Assembly: GCF_038630985.1 (NCBI RefSeq)
Contig: NZ_CP152049.1
Span: 3,181,501 to 3,245,500 of the forward strand
Source: Paenibacillus sp. FSL H8-0548
Lineage (GTDB): Bacteria; Bacillota; Bacilli; Paenibacillales; Paenibacillaceae
DNA length: 64,000 nt
Direction: 5' to 3'
Positions 63,730 through 64,000 of this stretch are shown here, piece after piece; within the stretch, counting starts at the first letter, position 1, and every line of letters starts with the position of its first letter. A program made the translations under genes and the position numbers. The notes below the pieces were generated by a model. That model searched no databases, was not told the origin of the DNA, and saw only the letters and a list, made by a program, of their open reading frames with translations.

Positions 63730-64000
63730 TGGTTTCCATCATCAATGACTGCTTGACTTCGTTTGCATAGTAATGTAAATTTGACAAAAGTTAATGACAG
63801 CACAACAGCGTCGACCAAGGCTACGTTAATCAGCCTCCGTTTATATCAGAGAGGAAGCCCGCAGGCTGCAAGGCTTCTATAGACGATTGATTATTCCCTA
63901 CCTTGCAAGCTGCAGCGGTGAAGAACAAAGCCGCTGCCGGAATTTCTTATTCCGTTATCTCTAGAGAGCTGCTTGCTAGCATCAGCAGCTATATTAGGGT
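63730..64000. other. Unassigned region at the right edge
   Basis: 270 bases without a convincing start. AAGCCCGCAGG/CTGCAAGGCTT and GCAGCGG/CCGCTGC can form small hairpins (63855-63877, 63912-63936). A plus-strand frame is open from 63891 to the end (NKAAAGISYSVISRELLASI) but no start with a ribosome binding site was found. Confidence 0.4.

Noticed and set aside
63891..64000. Open plus-strand frame at the right edge
   Set aside because: No start codon with a ribosome binding site in view and a hairpin-rich sequence; cannot be judged without the next bases.

Overview
This window looks like a chromosomal segment of a spore-forming Firmicute of the Paenibacillaceae, probably Paenibacillus or a close relative. 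The evidence is an ftsZ-spoIIGA-sigE-sigG-ylm-divIVA-ileS-lspA-rluD order typical of Bacillales, a LL-diaminopimelate aminotransferase (dapL), S-layer-homology and copper-amine-oxidase-N 'stalk' proteins, and many short palindromic intergenic repeats. No phage region or defence island is recognisable. One complete IS3-family element is the only clear mobile element.

Layout. 1-787: 3' end of ftsZ and its terminator. 840-2071: about 22 copies of a 26-bp palindrome in a 112-bp higher-order tandem repeat, followed by a minus-strand DUF559-type nuclease-like gene. 3.1-5.8 kb: spoIIGA, sigE and sigG, the sporulation sigma cascade. 6.2-10.4 kb: ylmC, pgeF (ylmD), ylmE, sepF, ylmG, ylmH and divIVA, the division accessory cluster. 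10.4-14.1 kb: T-box leader and a type-2 (eukaryote-like) isoleucyl-tRNA synthetase. 14.1-18.2 kb: DUF5665 protein, YteA-like zinc finger protein, lspA, an RluD-family synthase and dapL. 18.2-27.3 kb: PyrR-attenuated pyrimidine operon pyrR-pyrB-pyrC-carA-carB-pyrF-pyrE; pyrK and pyrD are not in it.

27.4-36.4 kb: a chemoreceptor, then a tightly overlapped five-gene ABC operon (ATPase, adaptor lipoprotein, FtsX-type permease, second ATPase with an AbrB-like tail, solute-binding lipoprotein). 36.5-49.6 kb: an accessory-looking stretch of small and secreted proteins: YjcG-like 2H phosphoesterase, tRNA-fMet/Ile2/Leu, RNase H-like protein, ung, SLH protein, RCC1-repeat stalk protein, CAP-domain lipoprotein, tRNA-Val, MBL hydrolase, and several genes of 38-70 codons including YjfB-like and Spo0E-like proteins. 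49.7-52.6 kb: speA-type arginine decarboxylase and an MFS exporter whose terminator loop carries the IS3 element (52625-54350). 54.5-57.6 kb: an RND exporter. 57.7-63.7 kb: a YktB protein, a LuxR-type two-component system, and a divergent ABC-2 exporter operon. The last 270 bases have no assignable gene.

How the genes fit together. The first 27 kb is core biology: division, the sporulation sigma switch, translation, envelope maturation and de novo UMP synthesis. The remainder is mainly export and sensing. No previously undescribed defence or mobile system is demonstrated. The observations best worth checking are the palindrome array beside the nuclease-like gene, the mixed export/binding-protein operon with its AbrB-tailed ATPase, a dispersed ~97-bp structured repeat, and the IS insertion into a terminator loop.
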